Source of the DNA: a bacterium F11
GTDB lineage: Bacteria > Elusimicrobiota > Elusimicrobia > F11
Direction: 5' to 3'
Length of the DNA: 51,844 nt
Assembly (NCBI GenBank): GCA_002176905.1
Contig: MSYE01000022.1
Coordinates: 1 to 51,844, forward strand
Below are positions 41,394-51,251 of the stretch, piece by piece (position 1 is the first letter of the stretch; every line of letters starts with the position of its first letter). Position numbers and translations under genes: made by a program. The notes below the pieces were generated by a model, which ran no database searches, was not told where the DNA came from, and saw only the letters and a list, made by a program, of their open reading frames with translations.

Positions 41394-42352
41394 AAATTCT
41401 TATTTTTGTCTCGCTTCTGTTTTCTTTTTTCTTTTGCCAATTCTCATATTCTCAAAATCAAGGGGGTATGAGCGACAAGCGAAAGGCTGTTAAGTATATT
41501 GCAGAACTAAAAAGTCATTCTTCTAAGGAAAAAATCCAGGCTGCCGAAGAATTGGCGCGGCTGGATGATCGTGGGGCGGTTCGGCCTCTCATTGGTCTCC
41601 TGGAAGATAAAGATTTTAACGTTCGCCAAACAGTTGCTTATGCATTGGGAGAATTGGGAGACAAACAGGCGGCCAAACCTCTTTTGGCGCGTATGGAAAA
41701 AGAAAATCCCAATGGGAAGGTGATCTTTATTCGTGCGTTGGGGAAAGTGGGGGATTCCTCTGTGGTCGATTCACTCCTACCCCTTTTGAAACACAATAAT
41801 TCCTCTGTTGTTTTTGAGACCGTTCAAGCTCTGGGTCGGTTTGATGATCCGGTTGTATCCGAAGCCTTTCTTTCCTCACTCAAATCTCAGGATGAATATG
41901 GGTGCATGGCCATTGTTAATGTGCTCACCAACAATAGGATCAAGAAGGCCGAAAAAGCTTTTCTAGACCTCACCAAAGACAAACGTCGGCCCTCATGTGC
42001 GTTGGTGGCTGTCGATGGATTGGGGTGGGTAGGGGGAGAAGAAGCGGTTGGTGCTTTGATAATGATATTAAAGAAAAACGATTCTTCTTCTTTTAAAAAT
42101 CGTGCACTTCGATCCCTTGGTCGACTTAGAGCCCGTGAAGCTTTTGATGCAATTCATCCCTTTCTCCGTCACAAAGAAGCCGTGATCCGAAGATCAGCCG
42201 TTGAGGCTTTGGTAGGTTTGGGTGATCATCGCGCCATTCCCATGATCAAAGGTCTCCAGGGGGATCCCAGTCCAGAGGTTCAAAAAACCGTTCAATATGC
42301 CCTCCGTCAATTTGGTGTGAAACAAGAGTCCTCCATCCAGAAAGACGAATAA
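41390..42352 (+). CDS. Exported HEAT-repeat protein
   Basis: The signal peptide (MKILIFVSLLFSFFFCQF) is followed by about eight HEAT/PBS-lyase-type repeats, such as DDRGAVRPLIGLLEDKDFNV and VRQTVAYALGELGDKQAAKP, giving 320 residues of helical scaffold. Such proteins bind partners rather than catalyse reactions. It is translationally coupled to cstA by an ATGA overlap and followed nine bases later by apbE. The partner is not known. Confidence 0.85.
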   Translation: MKILIFVSLLFSFFFCQFSYSQNQGGMSDKRKAVKYIAELKSHSSKEKIQAAEELARLDDRGAVRPLIGLLEDKDFNVRQTVAYALGELGDKQAAKPLLARMEKENPNGKVIFIRALGKVGDSSVVDSLLPLLKHNNSSVVFETVQALGRFDDPVVSEAFLSSLKSQDEYGCMAIVNVLTNNRIKKAEKAFLDLTKDKRRPSCALVAVDGLGWVGGEEAVGALIMILKKNDSSSFKNRALRSLGRLRAREAFDAIHPFLRHKEAVIRRSAVEALVGLGDHRAIPMIKGLQGDPSPEVQKTVQYALRQFGVKQESSIQKDE

Positions 42353-42361
42353 TATCTCGAT

Positions 42362-43396
42362 ATGATCCGTTATGTTTTATTTGTTATTTTGTTCGTCTTT
42401 GTCTTTGGGTCGGGGTGTTCGTTAGAGAAACTTCAGAAATATAAAGATACCCAAAATGTCATGGGGACTCAGGTTTCCGTAACGGTTTTTTCCCGGGATC
42501 CAAAAGAAGCCCAGCAGGCGATCGGATATGCCTTTCAGCGAATGTCAGAATGGGAGTTTCTCTTTAGTAAACACAAAGAGGGAAGCGACATTCGACGATT
42601 GAATGACTCACCCTTACGAAGGATCAAGATTTCTGCAATCACCTTTGATCTTCTTTCAAAATCGATTGAATATGGTCACCTCTCCAATGGCGCTTTTGAT
42701 ATTACCGTCCACCCCCTATGGGATCTATGGAAGGAGGCTGAAAAAAGAAACAAGTTACCCTCAGCCCAGCAACAAAATAAAGCGTTATCCAAGTTGGGTT
42801 TCGACAAAATAAAACTTCATCCTGATACATCGGAAGCCGAATTGACGATACCGGAAATGAGCTTGGACTTAGGGGGGATTGCAAAAGGATTTATTGTTGA
42901 TGAGGCCATTCGGGTTTTGCGGTCTCATGGAATAAAGCATGGTCTTATTGATGCGGGGGGGGATATTTGTGTGTTGGGTAAACATCCTGATCGTGGTCAT
43001 TGGTTGATTGGAATCAGGAATCCTCTGAACCCGAAAGAGAAACTCGAATCATTAAAGATATCGGATAAAGCCGTTGCCACCTCTGGCAACTACATGAGAT
43101 TTACCACCATCAAAGGAAAAACATATTCCCATGTTTTCGATCCTCAAACGGGGCATCCTGTATCCAATAATGTGGTGAGCGTAACCATATTGGCACCGGA
43201 ATTAACCCATGCCGATGCTCTCTCCACCTCCGTTCTTGTGATGGGAGTTCAAAAAGGGTTGGTGCTCATTGAGTCTCTTCCGGGGGTGGAAACACTGATT
43301 ATTACGCACCAGGATGATAAGCTAATTTATTATCCATCAAAGAATTTCATGAATTTCCTCGAAAATTTCTCCTTAAGGACCTCCTCTATAAAATAA
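42362..43396 (+). CDS. apbE: FAD:protein FMN transferase lipoprotein
   Basis: ApbE cleaves FAD and attaches FMN through a phosphoester to Thr/Ser of exported redox proteins. A lipobox GSGC at residues 16-19 indicates a lipoprotein. Conserved motifs are VMGTQVSVTVF, DLGGIAKGFIVDEA, LIDAGGDICVLG, THVFDP-like YSHVFDPQTGHPV and the metal-binding ADALSTSVLVMG. At 344 residues it is the usual length. It is the last gene of the run from 37776. Its flavoprotein client (for example an Rnf or Nqr subunit) is not in the window. Confidence 0.95.
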   Translation: MIRYVLFVILFVFVFGSGCSLEKLQKYKDTQNVMGTQVSVTVFSRDPKEAQQAIGYAFQRMSEWEFLFSKHKEGSDIRRLNDSPLRRIKISAITFDLLSKSIEYGHLSNGAFDITVHPLWDLWKEAEKRNKLPSAQQQNKALSKLGFDKIKLHPDTSEAELTIPEMSLDLGGIAKGFIVDEAIRVLRSHGIKHGLIDAGGDICVLGKHPDRGHWLIGIRNPLNPKEKLESLKISDKAVATSGNYMRFTTIKGKTYSHVFDPQTGHPVSNNVVSVTILAPELTHADALSTSVLVMGVQKGLVLIESLPGVETLIITHQDDKLIYYPSKNFMNFLENFSLRTSSIK

Positions 43397-43569
43397 AAGG
43401 GATAAGGAGGGGGAAATTATCACTTAATGGGCGATTATTTGACCTGTTTCGCGTGTCTTTGATCCCTGGTTTTTGGGGCCAGATCCGCTGTTTACAAAAA
43501 AGTCATAACGGATATAAAAACTAAGTCATTTCCAATCTTTTTCATATTGAAAGACCCTTTTTATTCGGC
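43397..43569 (+). other. Intergenic region between apbE and the rimP promoter
   Basis: No gene is visible. A weak imperfect hairpin around GATCCCTGG and GGCCAGATC (about 43463-43488) has no T-run. I see no convincing terminator for apbE. Confidence 0.4.
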
Positions 43570-43598
43570 TTGACGATTGGACCTTAATACATTAATAT
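43570..43598 (+). promoter_or_regulatory. Probable sigma-70 promoter of the rimP-nusA-infB block
   Basis: TTGACG at 43570-43575 and TAATAT at 43593-43598 are separated by 17 bases. It lies directly before the leader hairpin, where the block's main promoter would be expected. Confidence 0.6.
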
Positions 43599-43612
43599 AA
43601 CCGTCCTTGTGG

Positions 43613-43638
43613 AAGTGGCCCAAAAAGCCACTTTTTTT
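43613..43638 (+). terminator. rimP leader hairpin, attenuator-like
   Basis: AAGTGGC (43613-43619) and GCCACTT (43627-43633) form a stem around CCAAAAA, and a run of seven T residues (43632-43638) follows. Comparable terminator-like stems precede rimP in many bacteria. It lies between the promoter and the rimP ATG at 43663 and may adjust readthrough, possibly through NusA itself. Confidence 0.75.
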
Positions 43639-43662
43639 ATTTTAGAGGGGGGTGAAATTGCA

Positions 43663-44133
43663 ATGAACCCACTGTTGGGGGAAATTGAAAGGGAAATTCT
43701 TCCTCTCTTTTCAGAAGGTCAAGTCGAATTGGTTGATTTAACCTATCGAAAAGAACACGGGGGCTGGGTTCTTTGTCTATATGTGGATAAGCCTGGAGGA
43801 GTGACCCTGGATGATTGCCAATATTGGAGCGAGAAGGTTGGGACGCTCTTGGATAGTAAGGATATCATCCCGAATTCATATTCTTTGGAAGTTTCATCGC
43901 CCGGATTAAATCGCATTTTGCGGAAACCAATAGATTTTCAGCGTTTTCAGGGTGAACGCATTGCCATTAAATTATACGCTCCTGTAAATGGACGCAAGCA
44001 ATTTGGTGGTATTCTTGTCGGAGCCGATGAGAACATTATTCGGTTGAAGTTGGAAGGAGAGGGGGAAGAGGTTGTTGAGCTTCCCCGTCAAATGGTGTCA
44101 AAAGCGAATTTGGATCCCATCATCGAAGTGTAG
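43663..44133 (+). CDS. rimP: Ribosome maturation factor RimP
   Basis: RimP helps 30S subunit assembly. The 156-residue protein has the family's two-domain layout: an N-terminal alpha-beta domain with VELVDLTYRKEHGGWVLCLYV, the loop DDCQYWSEKVGTLLD, and YSLEVSSPGLNRILRKPIDF before a C-terminal SH3-like domain. The ATG at 43663 has GAGGGGGGTG upstream; the open frame upstream reads through the leader hairpin. It is the first gene of the block and 30 bases before nusA, the normal order in bacteria. Confidence 0.95.
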   Translation: MNPLLGEIEREILPLFSEGQVELVDLTYRKEHGGWVLCLYVDKPGGVTLDDCQYWSEKVGTLLDSKDIIPNSYSLEVSSPGLNRILRKPIDFQRFQGERIAIKLYAPVNGRKQFGGILVGADENIIRLKLEGEGEEVVELPRQMVSKANLDPIIEV

Positions 44134-44163
44134 GTTTATCTGAGATCATTGGAGGGATAAAAA

Positions 44164-45567
44164 GTGGATATTAAAGCCGGACTCGCTCTTGTTCTCGATC
44201 AAATTGAAAGAGAAAAGGGCATTAAAAAAGAAGAAATTTTGCAAATGATCGAACAGGCCATGATTTCGGCATACCGAAAGCATGCGGGGGAAGGATTGCG
44301 GGTTGAAGCCAATATCAATCCCAATGGCGACATCACCGCCTATATTGTTAAAACAATCGTTCAGAAAGTGGCTGATTCCACCGTTGAGGTCAGTCTGAAA
44401 GAGGCACAGAAACTGGACAAAAATGCTCAGCTCAATGGTGAGGTTCGTTATCCCATCGATGCCCAGGAATTTGGGCGTATTGCAGCACAGACCGCCAAAC
44501 AGGTTTTAACCCAAAAGATTCGAGAAACTGAACGTGAAAATATTTATGAGGAATACAAACCCAAAATCGGAACATTGGTGAATGGGTCTGTTCATCGTTT
44601 TGCCAACCGCAATGTCATTGTGGATTTGGGGCGTGCTGAAGGTATTTTGCCGGTACGCGAACAGGTTCGCCGGGAACACTGGCGGGTGGGTGAACGAATT
44701 CGGGTATTGATCATGGATGTTGAGAAAGGACCAAAAGGCCCGGAAGTTATCTTGTCTCGTGCGTCGGAGAAATTTGTCATGAGACTTTTTGAACAGGAAG
44801 TCCCTGAGATTTATGAAAAAACCGTTAAAGTATTGGCGGTGGTTCGGGAACCCGGTTCTCGCTCAAAAGTTGTTGTTCAATCCTTTAATCCAAAAGTGGA
44901 TCCGATCGGAGCTTGCGTTGGGGTGAAGGGATCTCGTGTTCGCCCTATTATCAATGAATTGCAAGGAGAGCGGATAGATCTTGTTGCCCATTCAGATGAC
45001 ACAAAGTCTTATATCGCTTCTTCTATGGCGCCGGCCAAGCCTGTTTCGGTCAACCTCGTCGATGAGAAGGCCAAAAAAGCAGAAGTCCTTGTTGCTGATG
45101 ATGCCTATTCGCTGGCCATTGGAAAAAATGGACAGAATGTGAGATTGGCCAGCAAATTGACAGGATGGCAGATCGATATTATTACGGAAGCACAACGAAA
45201 GAAAGAATCTGAAGAAAATGTGATGGCCGCAAGGGAGATGTTCCTTCAACTGGAAGGAGTGGGACCTCGTATTGCTGAGGTTCTCATCAAAGGGGGGATG
45301 AACAGTATCAAGAAGATCGCTGCGTGCAAAGTTGAGGATTTGACTGTTTATTCAGGAATTGGAGAAAAACTTGCTGAAAAACTGATTGAATCTTCAATTG
45401 AATATCAAAGCAAAGCTCCGCCCGAACCCACTGAAGAGAATGCCGATGTTGCTCAAGAAGGGGAAGAAACGCAATCAGAAGAGGCAACCGATGAAGCGGC
45501 ACCAGCTGAAAATCCTTCAGAACCTCAAGAAACACAACCAGCAAAATCTGGATCTAAAGATTCATAA
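44164..45567 (+). CDS. nusA: Transcription termination/antitermination factor NusA
   Basis: NusA binds RNA polymerase and nascent RNA to control pausing, termination and antitermination. The 467 residues include the N-terminal polymerase-binding domain (to about 125), an S1 domain (GTLVNGSVHRF, VIVDLGRAEGILP), two KH domains (GACVGVKGSRVRPII and SLAIGKNGQNVRLA), and a helix-hairpin-helix region (EGVGPRIAEVLIKGG, YSGIGEKLAEKLIES). An acidic Glu/Pro/Ala tail of about 45 residues closes it. The start is GTG at 44164 with GGAGGGA upstream. Confidence 0.97.
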   Translation: MDIKAGLALVLDQIEREKGIKKEEILQMIEQAMISAYRKHAGEGLRVEANINPNGDITAYIVKTIVQKVADSTVEVSLKEAQKLDKNAQLNGEVRYPIDAQEFGRIAAQTAKQVLTQKIRETERENIYEEYKPKIGTLVNGSVHRFANRNVIVDLGRAEGILPVREQVRREHWRVGERIRVLIMDVEKGPKGPEVILSRASEKFVMRLFEQEVPEIYEKTVKVLAVVREPGSRSKVVVQSFNPKVDPIGACVGVKGSRVRPIINELQGERIDLVAHSDDTKSYIASSMAPAKPVSVNLVDEKAKKAEVLVADDAYSLAIGKNGQNVRLASKLTGWQIDIITEAQRKKESEENVMAAREMFLQLEGVGPRIAEVLIKGGMNSIKKIAACKVEDLTVYSGIGEKLAEKLIESSIEYQSKAPPEPTEENADVAQEGEETQSEEATDEAAPAENPSEPQETQPAKSGSKDS

Positions 45568-45580
45568 GGTATCCCAATTT

Positions 45581-47914
45581 ATGACACCCAAAAAGGCATC
45601 AGGTAACAAATCAGAAGACCCCAAAGAGTCTAAGCCCAAAAAAAGCAAGAAGGCCAGTTCTGCTTCAGCTTCTAAAAAATCGAAAAAGTCAGGTGAAGCT
45701 TCTGCCACAAAAAAAGGAGCAGGACGGAGTCGAAAACGGGTGGTAATTGAAGAAGAAGAAACACCCAGTAAAGGACTCCCAATTGTTTCTCCACCGCCTG
45801 CCATTGAGAAGGCAAAAAAGGAAATCCTTGTAACTCCTCCTGCGCCAAAGACCAAACCTCCTGAAAAGGAAAAAGTCACCGAAAAAGCTCCTGTTGAGAA
45901 AATCCAGAAGAAGATAACGCCTCCTCCCGCTCCCAAGCCCCAACCCAAAGCAGCCCCTTCTGTATCGGTTTCACATCCTCCGGTGGCCAAGCCCCATGCT
46001 CCAGTACGCAAACCTGTCGCGGTTGTGTCAAAAGCACCTTCTCCTCACAAACCCGCTGAGAAGGTCTCTGCAGCGAAAGCCAAAGAGAGGAAAGCCCCCA
46101 GACCTGTTGAAACGAAAGTGGAAACACCCACGCCGGTTATTCAAGAAGGAAAGTCCTCCAAAAAGAAAATTGTTTTTAATGAAATGATGACAGTTAAAGA
46201 TGTGGCTGATGCCATGCAGTTGAAAGTAACAGATGTCATCAAAAAATTGATGACCTTGGGGACTTTGACCACCATCAATCAGCGGTTAGAAACCAATATA
46301 GCAACGTTGTTGGCGGCAGAATTGGGATTCGAGCTGGAAGTCAAATCCATTTACGAAGAAGAAGAAATAGTTGAAACCGACAAAGAAGGAAATTTGAAGC
46401 CTCGTTCTCCGGTTGTCACGGTCATGGGGCATGTGGATCATGGGAAGACCTCGCTCCTCGATGTCATTCGATCTGCCCATGTCGCTGAAAAAGAACATGG
46501 GGGAATAACCCAGCATATTGGTGCTTACCAAGTTAGCCATCAAAAAGGATCGATTACATTTTTGGATACGCCTGGTCATGAGGCCTTTACAGCAATGCGG
46601 GCCCGGGGTGCTACCATCACCGATTTGGTGGTGTTGGTCGTGGCCGCTGATGATAGCGTCATGCCCCAGACAGTAGAAGCGTTGGATCATGCCAAGGCCG
46701 CCAAAGTCCCCATTGTGGTGGCCATTAATAAAGTGGATTTGCCGACAGCCAACGTTCAGAAAGTGAAACAAGAACTTTCTCAGCGTGAACTTGTTCCTGA
46801 AGATTGGGGAGGCAAAACCCAAATGGTCGAGGTTTCAGCCAAAACGAAGTATAACATCGATCAGCTTTTGGAAATGATTCTTCTCGAAGCCGAGCTTTTG
46901 GAATTACGGGCTAATCCGGATCGTCCAGCCAGGGGATCTGTTCTTGAGGCACGTATGGATCCCAAAAGAGGTGTCACGGCAACCGTACTTATTCAAACAG
47001 GAACACTTCATATCGGAGACACAGTGGTCTGTGGATTGAGTTGGGGTCGTATACGAGCCATGTTTGATGTGAATCGACACACCCCCAGAGAAGCGGGGCC
47101 TTCTATTCCAGTTGAAATCTTGGGATTGGCCGAAGTCCCTCATGTGGGAGATCAATTGTCTGTGGTCAAAAGTGACCGTGAGGCCCGTGATATTGCCGAA
47201 CGAAGAAAACAACATGTTAAAGATTCCGCTCTGAAACCGTCAAACCTTGTCTCCCTGGAAAGTTTGCATTCCCGAATTGAAGCGGGAAAAGTTCAAGAGT
47301 TAAATGTCATTTTAAAAGCGGATGTTCAAGGATCGCTCCAAGCCATCCAAGATGCCCTAGGGAAAATTTCTGCCAAATCCATCCAGCTCCGATTTATTCA
47401 TTCCGCTCTTGGAAATATCAATGACTCGGATGTGCTTCTCGCTGAAACATCCGACTCCATTATTTTTGGATTTAATGTCAAAACCGAGTCCTCCGCAGAA
47501 GCAGAGGCCAAAGAGGCGGGAGTTGATATCAGGCTTTATAACATCATTTATGAGATATTGGCTGATGTGCGCGCTGCGCTTGAAGGACTTTTGAAGCCGG
47601 TTGAAGTGGAAAAGATAAAAGGCCGGGCTTTGGTAAAAGCCATTTTTGCTTCTTCCCGTTACACCAAAATTGCGGGATGTCATGTTCAAGAGGGAAAAGT
47701 GACCCGGGGGCAGAAAGCCAAGGTCATTCGAAATGGGGAAATCATCGGGAGGGGTTCGATTACCAGCCTGAAACGATTTAAGGAAGACGTTCGGGAGGTC
47801 GATAAAGGATACGAATGCGGTCTTTCTGTTGAAGGTGTTAAAACCTATGAACCGAACGATATCATTGAAATTTTTGTTGTTGAAAAACAAGCTCGACGGC
47901 TTGAGAGCGAATAG
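45581..47914 (+). CDS. infB: Translation initiation factor IF-2
   Basis: IF-2 is the GTPase that places initiator tRNA on the 30S subunit. The 777 residues start with about 200 residues rich in Lys, Pro and Ala, then an IF2_N domain ([20 protein letters not shown]). The G domain follows, with [12 protein letters not shown] near 283, [14 protein letters not shown] and VSAKT, then the C-terminal domains that contact fMet-tRNA. The ATG at 45581 follows the nusA stop by 13 bases; the frame open further upstream overlaps nusA and has no family sequence. Confidence 0.97.
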   Translation: MTPKKASGNKSEDPKESKPKKSKKASSASASKKSKKSGEASATKKGAGRSRKRVVIEEEETPSKGLPIVSPPPAIEKAKKEILVTPPAPKTKPPEKEKVTEKAPVEKIQKKITPPPAPKPQPKAAPSVSVSHPPVAKPHAPVRKPVAVVSKAPSPHKPAEKVSAAKAKERKAPRPVETKVETPTPVIQEGKSSKKKIVFNEMMTVKDVADAMQLKVTDVIKKLMTLGTLTTINQRLETNIATLLAAELGFELEVKSIYEEEEIVETDKEGNLKPRSPVVTVMGHVDHGKTSLLDVIRSAHVAEKEHGGITQHIGAYQVSHQKGSITFLDTPGHEAFTAMRARGATITDLVVLVVAADDSVMPQTVEALDHAKAAKVPIVVAINKVDLPTANVQKVKQELSQRELVPEDWGGKTQMVEVSAKTKYNIDQLLEMILLEAELLELRANPDRPARGSVLEARMDPKRGVTATVLIQTGTLHIGDTVVCGLSWGRIRAMFDVNRHTPREAGPSIPVEILGLAEVPHVGDQLSVVKSDREARDIAERRKQHVKDSALKPSNLVSLESLHSRIEAGKVQELNVILKADVQGSLQAIQDALGKISAKSIQLRFIHSALGNINDSDVLLAETSDSIIFGFNVKTESSAEAEAKEAGVDIRLYNIIYEILADVRAALEGLLKPVEVEKIKGRALVKAIFASSRYTKIAGCHVQEGKVTRGQKAKVIRNGEIIGRGSITSLKRFKEDVREVDKGYECGLSVEGVKTYEPNDIIEIFVVEKQARRLESE

Positions 47915-47922
47915 AAGGTTCT

Positions 47923-48297
47923 ATGGCATCCAGACGCGTTGCTCGATTAAACGAGCTCATTCAGCAAACAGTCTCTCGATTGGCTCTCAAATTGAAAGAT
48001 CCACAAATCGGTTTTCTCACCATAACTGGTGCTGAAGTCTCCCCTGATATCTCTTTTGCCCGAATCTTTTATTCGGTTTTGGGTTCAGAAGAAGATAAAA
48101 AGAACACCGCCTCCGCATTGGATCGGGCCAAGTATCATGTTCGGCGGGAGTTGGCGCGGCTTGAAAATTTAAAAAAGGTTCCGGAAATAGAATTTACATA
48201 CGATGAGACCGTTGAGCGAGCCGATCGTGTATCTCGCCTTCTCAACACCATCAAAGAAGAAAGAAAGATCAGTGAGCAAAATTCTCAATCAGACTAA
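47923..48297 (+). CDS. rbfA: Ribosome-binding factor A
   Basis: RbfA is a KH-fold protein needed for late 30S maturation and cold adaptation. It has 124 residues with the family features RVARLNELIQQTVSRLAL, DPQIGFLTITGAEVSPD and the helix VRRELARLENLKKVPEIEF. The ATG is preceded by GAAGG and is eight bases after infB. Its 3' end overlaps the start of nrnA by 26 bases. Confidence 0.95.
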   Translation: MASRRVARLNELIQQTVSRLALKLKDPQIGFLTITGAEVSPDISFARIFYSVLGSEEDKKNTASALDRAKYHVRRELARLENLKKVPEIEFTYDETVERADRVSRLLNTIKEERKISEQNSQSD

Positions 48298-49279
48298 CAA
48301 ACCCACCCTCGATCAACTTATCACCACATTAAAAAAGGGAAAGACCTTCTGTTTGTCCGGTCACCAGAATCCGGATGCTGATGTGATTGGTTCGGAATTG
48401 GCCCTTAAGCATTTTATCGAGAAATTGGGTCCGGATAAGAAAGTTTCCATCATTAACTCTGGTAAACCGCCAAAGAGCTTGTCCTATTTGCCTGGCTTCG
48501 AATTTGTACAACATGCAGATAAAGTCAGCGGTCATTTTGATGTGGTGGTGGCCATGGAATGCTCGGGAGCAGAGAGAATGGGGAATATCATTGATTTGAA
48601 AACCCAAGCCACCGATGTGCTCAATATCGATCACCATTTGCACAATCCCAATTTTGGAACCATTAATTTTGTTGAACCCACCACCTCTTCAACTGCCGAA
48701 CTGATTTTTAAAATTTATACACATAACAACACCCCTCTTACAAAAGAGGTGGCCCTCTGTATTTATACCGGACTTGTCGCTGATACCGGTTGGTTTCGAT
48801 TTGGGAATACCAATGAACAAACCCACATGATAGCGTCACGGCTCTTGGCGGTTGGGGTTCCCATCTCGGATCTTTCCGAAAAGATGTATATGAGCCGCTC
48901 AAAAGCGTCAATGAAACTTTTGGCATCGTTGCTCCAGCAGATGACGTATCACTTTGATGATCAGGTGGTGGTTATGAAAATTCCTCTTTCCCTAATGGAT
49001 GAGATCCAGGCTGAGAGCGATGATCTGGAAGAAGTTGTCAATTTTGGTCTCATGAGAGATACCGTTAATGCCTCTGTTTTATTGAAAGAAAAAGAGGCTT
49101 CAAAAGTGATTAAAGTGAGTTTGCGATCAAAGGGAAATTGGGATATCAACCAGATCGCTCGCACATTTGATGGTGGTGGACATCGGAATGCCTCGGGCGC
49201 TACCATCTTTGGGAACCTGGATAAAGCCGAAGAGCTTATATTGGGTGAGATGGGCAAAATTTTTAAAAGTTCCACATGA
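48272..49279 (+). CDS. nrnA: DHH-family oligoribonuclease / pAp phosphatase
   Basis: NrnA degrades nanoRNA and 3'-phosphoadenosine 5'-phosphate. Motifs are SGHQNPDADVIGSELAL (metal-binding DxD), NIDHHLHNPNFG (DHH) and the DHHA1 domain with GGGHRNASGATI. I choose the GTG at 48272, which gives a 335-residue protein of normal length with AAGAAAGATC upstream; the ATG at 48203 lies deep in rbfA. The position between rbfA and truB is common in many phyla. Its stop overlaps the truB start. Confidence 0.93.
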   Translation: MSKILNQTNKPTLDQLITTLKKGKTFCLSGHQNPDADVIGSELALKHFIEKLGPDKKVSIINSGKPPKSLSYLPGFEFVQHADKVSGHFDVVVAMECSGAERMGNIIDLKTQATDVLNIDHHLHNPNFGTINFVEPTTSSTAELIFKIYTHNNTPLTKEVALCIYTGLVADTGWFRFGNTNEQTHMIASRLLAVGVPISDLSEKMYMSRSKASMKLLASLLQQMTYHFDDQVVVMKIPLSLMDEIQAESDDLEEVVNFGLMRDTVNASVLLKEKEASKVIKVSLRSKGNWDINQIARTFDGGGHRNASGATIFGNLDKAEELILGEMGKIFKSST

Positions 49280-49992
49280 GCCCGCCCGCACACTCCTCCT
49301 GGAATGGTCTCCTGTTTGTCAACAAACCATCAGGCCCAACAACCTACGACATGATTCGATGGTTGAAAAAGAAGGTTCCTGGAATAAAGATTGGCCATTC
49401 GGGAACCCTTGATCCTTTGGCCTCTGGTTTGGTGATCCTTCTATTGGGGAATGCCACCAAGAGACAATCCGAGCTGATGAAGCAAAATAAAACATACCGC
49501 TGTACAATGAGATTGGGAATCCAAACAGATACAGGCGACCAAACCGGTATAACCATCCATCAATCGACGGTGCCGGATTTGAATAAGGATGAAATCATAT
49601 CCGTTTTTCAACAGTTTCTAGGTGAGCAATGGCAGACTCCCCCTATGTATTCGGCGCTGAAACACAAGGGGCAACCCCTCTACAAATTGGCGAGAAAAGG
49701 GGAGCAGGTCGAGCGGACAGCGCGGTCGATCCAAATTCATCAGATAGATTTGTTGGAAAACAAGCTAAAGGAAGAAATCGAATTTCGAACCAGTGTTTCA
49801 TCGGGAACTTACGTGCGGGTTTTGGTAGAAGATATGGGGAAAAAGATGGGAACCCATGCCACTCTTTCAGCGCTATGTCGGGAAGCCATTGGTGAAAACA
49901 AGTTGGAGAAAGCCTTGGACGGAAATGACCTTAATACCTTAACGCCTGATCAAATTTTACATCACCTGATAGAGATACCAATTCATGCGTAG
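49276..49992 (+). CDS. truB: tRNA pseudouridine(55) synthase
   Basis: TruB converts U55 of tRNA to pseudouridine. The 238-residue protein has the N-terminal motif GLLFVNKPSGPTTYDMI and the catalytic aspartate in GHSGTLDPLASGLVILLLG. QTPPMYSALKHKGQPLYKLA and SGTYVRVLVEDMG are also conserved. It is slightly short and lacks the C-terminal PUA domain of the longest versions. The ATG overlaps the nrnA stop (ATGA), and its own end overlaps ribF by eight bases. Confidence 0.96.
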   Translation: MSPPAHSSWNGLLFVNKPSGPTTYDMIRWLKKKVPGIKIGHSGTLDPLASGLVILLLGNATKRQSELMKQNKTYRCTMRLGIQTDTGDQTGITIHQSTVPDLNKDEIISVFQQFLGEQWQTPPMYSALKHKGQPLYKLARKGEQVERTARSIQIHQIDLLENKLKEEIEFRTSVSSGTYVRVLVEDMGKKMGTHATLSALCREAIGENKLEKALDGNDLNTLTPDQILHHLIEIPIHA

Positions 49993-50899
49993 GGGCCGTC
50001 TTTTAACAATCGGATCTTTTGATGGGGTTCATCTCGGCCATTCGGCTTTATTGGAACGGACCGTTCTAGAAGCCAAAAAACGTCAGCTTAAACCAACGGC
50101 GTTGACATTTCGCCTGCCTCCGCGAATGGTTCTTCACCCTGAGAGGAAAATATCCTTTTTAACCAATGAGCAGGAAAAGGAAATATTGATTCGTCAGAAA
50201 GGAATCAATGAGGTTATTACTCTTGAGTTTAATCGGAACTATTCTCATATTCGCCCCTTCCTCTTTTTTCGTGATGTCCTTATTAGAACTTATAAGGCCA
50301 AAGGTTTGGTGGTTGGACTCGACTTCCGATTTGGATTAAATCGGTCCGCTGGAGCGAGTGAATTGGTTCGGTGGGGGCTCGAATACGAAATTCCCGTTTG
50401 GGTCATTTCCCCTGTGACCCTTAAAAGAAAGATTGTTTCTTCCACTTTGATCCGGGAAAAAATGGATCAGAACCGTTTAAAAGAGGCCTCACAATATCTT
50501 GGTCATCCCTATCTGATTCAAGGCAAGGTTGTAAAAGGTCGCAGTCTCGGAAAGAAATTGGGGTTTCCCACAGCCAACTTGCAGTGTTCAGAAAGCAAGA
50601 TTCTTCCCTTGGGGGTATATGCTGTCATGGGTCGGATCCAACGCTCTAAAAAAATTCTAAAAGGGGTGTGCAATATTGGTGTAAGACCCTCTTTTTTGGC
50701 AAAATCCCCCGTGACAATGGAGGTTCATTGGTTTGGAAAAACATTGAATCTCACAGGGAAAGGGCTTCTTGTTGAACTCCATCACAGAATTCGATCGGAA
50801 AAAAAGTTTAGTGGGCAAGGGGGCCTTCAACGACAGATTCGCAAAGATATTGAAATCGCTAAAGCTTTTTTAAAGAAACGACCTGTAATGTCGATATAA
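49985..50899 (+). CDS. ribF: Bifunctional riboflavin kinase / FAD synthetase
   Basis: RibF phosphorylates riboflavin to FMN and adenylates FMN to FAD. The N-terminal nucleotidyltransferase has IGSFDGVHLGHSALL near residue 7 and VGLDFRFGLNRSAG. The C-terminal kinase domain has GRSLGKKLGFPTANLQ and GVCNIGVRPSF. At 304 residues it is the usual length. The start overlaps truB. FAD from this enzyme is the substrate of ApbE encoded at 42362. Confidence 0.96.
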   Translation: MRRGRLLTIGSFDGVHLGHSALLERTVLEAKKRQLKPTALTFRLPPRMVLHPERKISFLTNEQEKEILIRQKGINEVITLEFNRNYSHIRPFLFFRDVLIRTYKAKGLVVGLDFRFGLNRSAGASELVRWGLEYEIPVWVISPVTLKRKIVSSTLIREKMDQNRLKEASQYLGHPYLIQGKVVKGRSLGKKLGFPTANLQCSESKILPLGVYAVMGRIQRSKKILKGVCNIGVRPSFLAKSPVTMEVHWFGKTLNLTGKGLLVELHHRIRSEKKFSGQGGLQRQIRKDIEIAKAFLKKRPVMSI

Positions 50900-50907
50900 A
50901 ACATTCC

Positions 50908-50936
50908 TTTACAGAGTTGACCAATTACCGTATAAT
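50908..50936 (+). promoter_or_regulatory. Sigma-70 promoter of rpsO
   Basis: TTTACA at 50908-50913 and the perfect -10 TATAAT at 50931-50936 are separated by 17 bases. TTGACC at 50917 is too close to the -10 to serve. The promoter lies 32 bases before the rpsO start. Confidence 0.8.
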
Positions 50937-50968
50937 CTAAAACTTCATACCTTATTAGTGGAGCAATC

Positions 50969-51235
50969 ATGATCACCACCGAAGAGAGAAAAACAGCATT
51001 TGAGCCGTTCAAACAACACAAAACAGATACAGGGAGTACCCCTGTCCAAATTTCCATTCTGACCCAAAGAATTAATCATTTGGCCAAACATCTGGAAACC
51101 AATAAGAAAGATCATTCGTCCCGATTGGGATTGTTGAAACTGGTGGGACAAAGACGCCGGCTTTTAAACTTTCTCAATCAAACAAATGAGAAGCAATACA
51201 AAAAAGTTTTATCTGAGCTTAAGCTTAGGAAATAA
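50969..51235 (+). CDS. rpsO: 30S ribosomal protein S15
   Basis: S15 binds 16S rRNA early in assembly and forms a bridge to the 50S subunit. The 88 residues are the normal size, with TDTGSTPVQISILTQRI, the RNA-binding HSSRLGLLKLVGQRRRLLNF and a basic C-terminus. The ATG has GTGGAG upstream and its own promoter. It precedes pnp as in most bacteria. Confidence 0.97.
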   Translation: MITTEERKTAFEPFKQHKTDTGSTPVQISILTQRINHLAKHLETNKKDHSSRLGLLKLVGQRRRLLNFLNQTNEKQYKKVLSELKLRK

Positions 51236-51251
51236 AAAAATTGAAGCAAGG

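Noticed and set aside
45386..45580. N-terminal extension of IF-2 into nusA
   Set aside because: The 65 extra residues overlap the nusA coding region and have no family similarity; ATG 45581 follows the nusA stop.
48203..48271. Longer start for nrnA at ATG 48203
   Set aside because: It would overlap rbfA by 95 bases with sequence not typical of the family; GTG 48272 gives the normal length.
50917..50936. TTGACC paired with TATAAT as rpsO promoter
   Set aside because: Only eight bases separate them; TTTACA at 50908 has the correct 17-base spacing.
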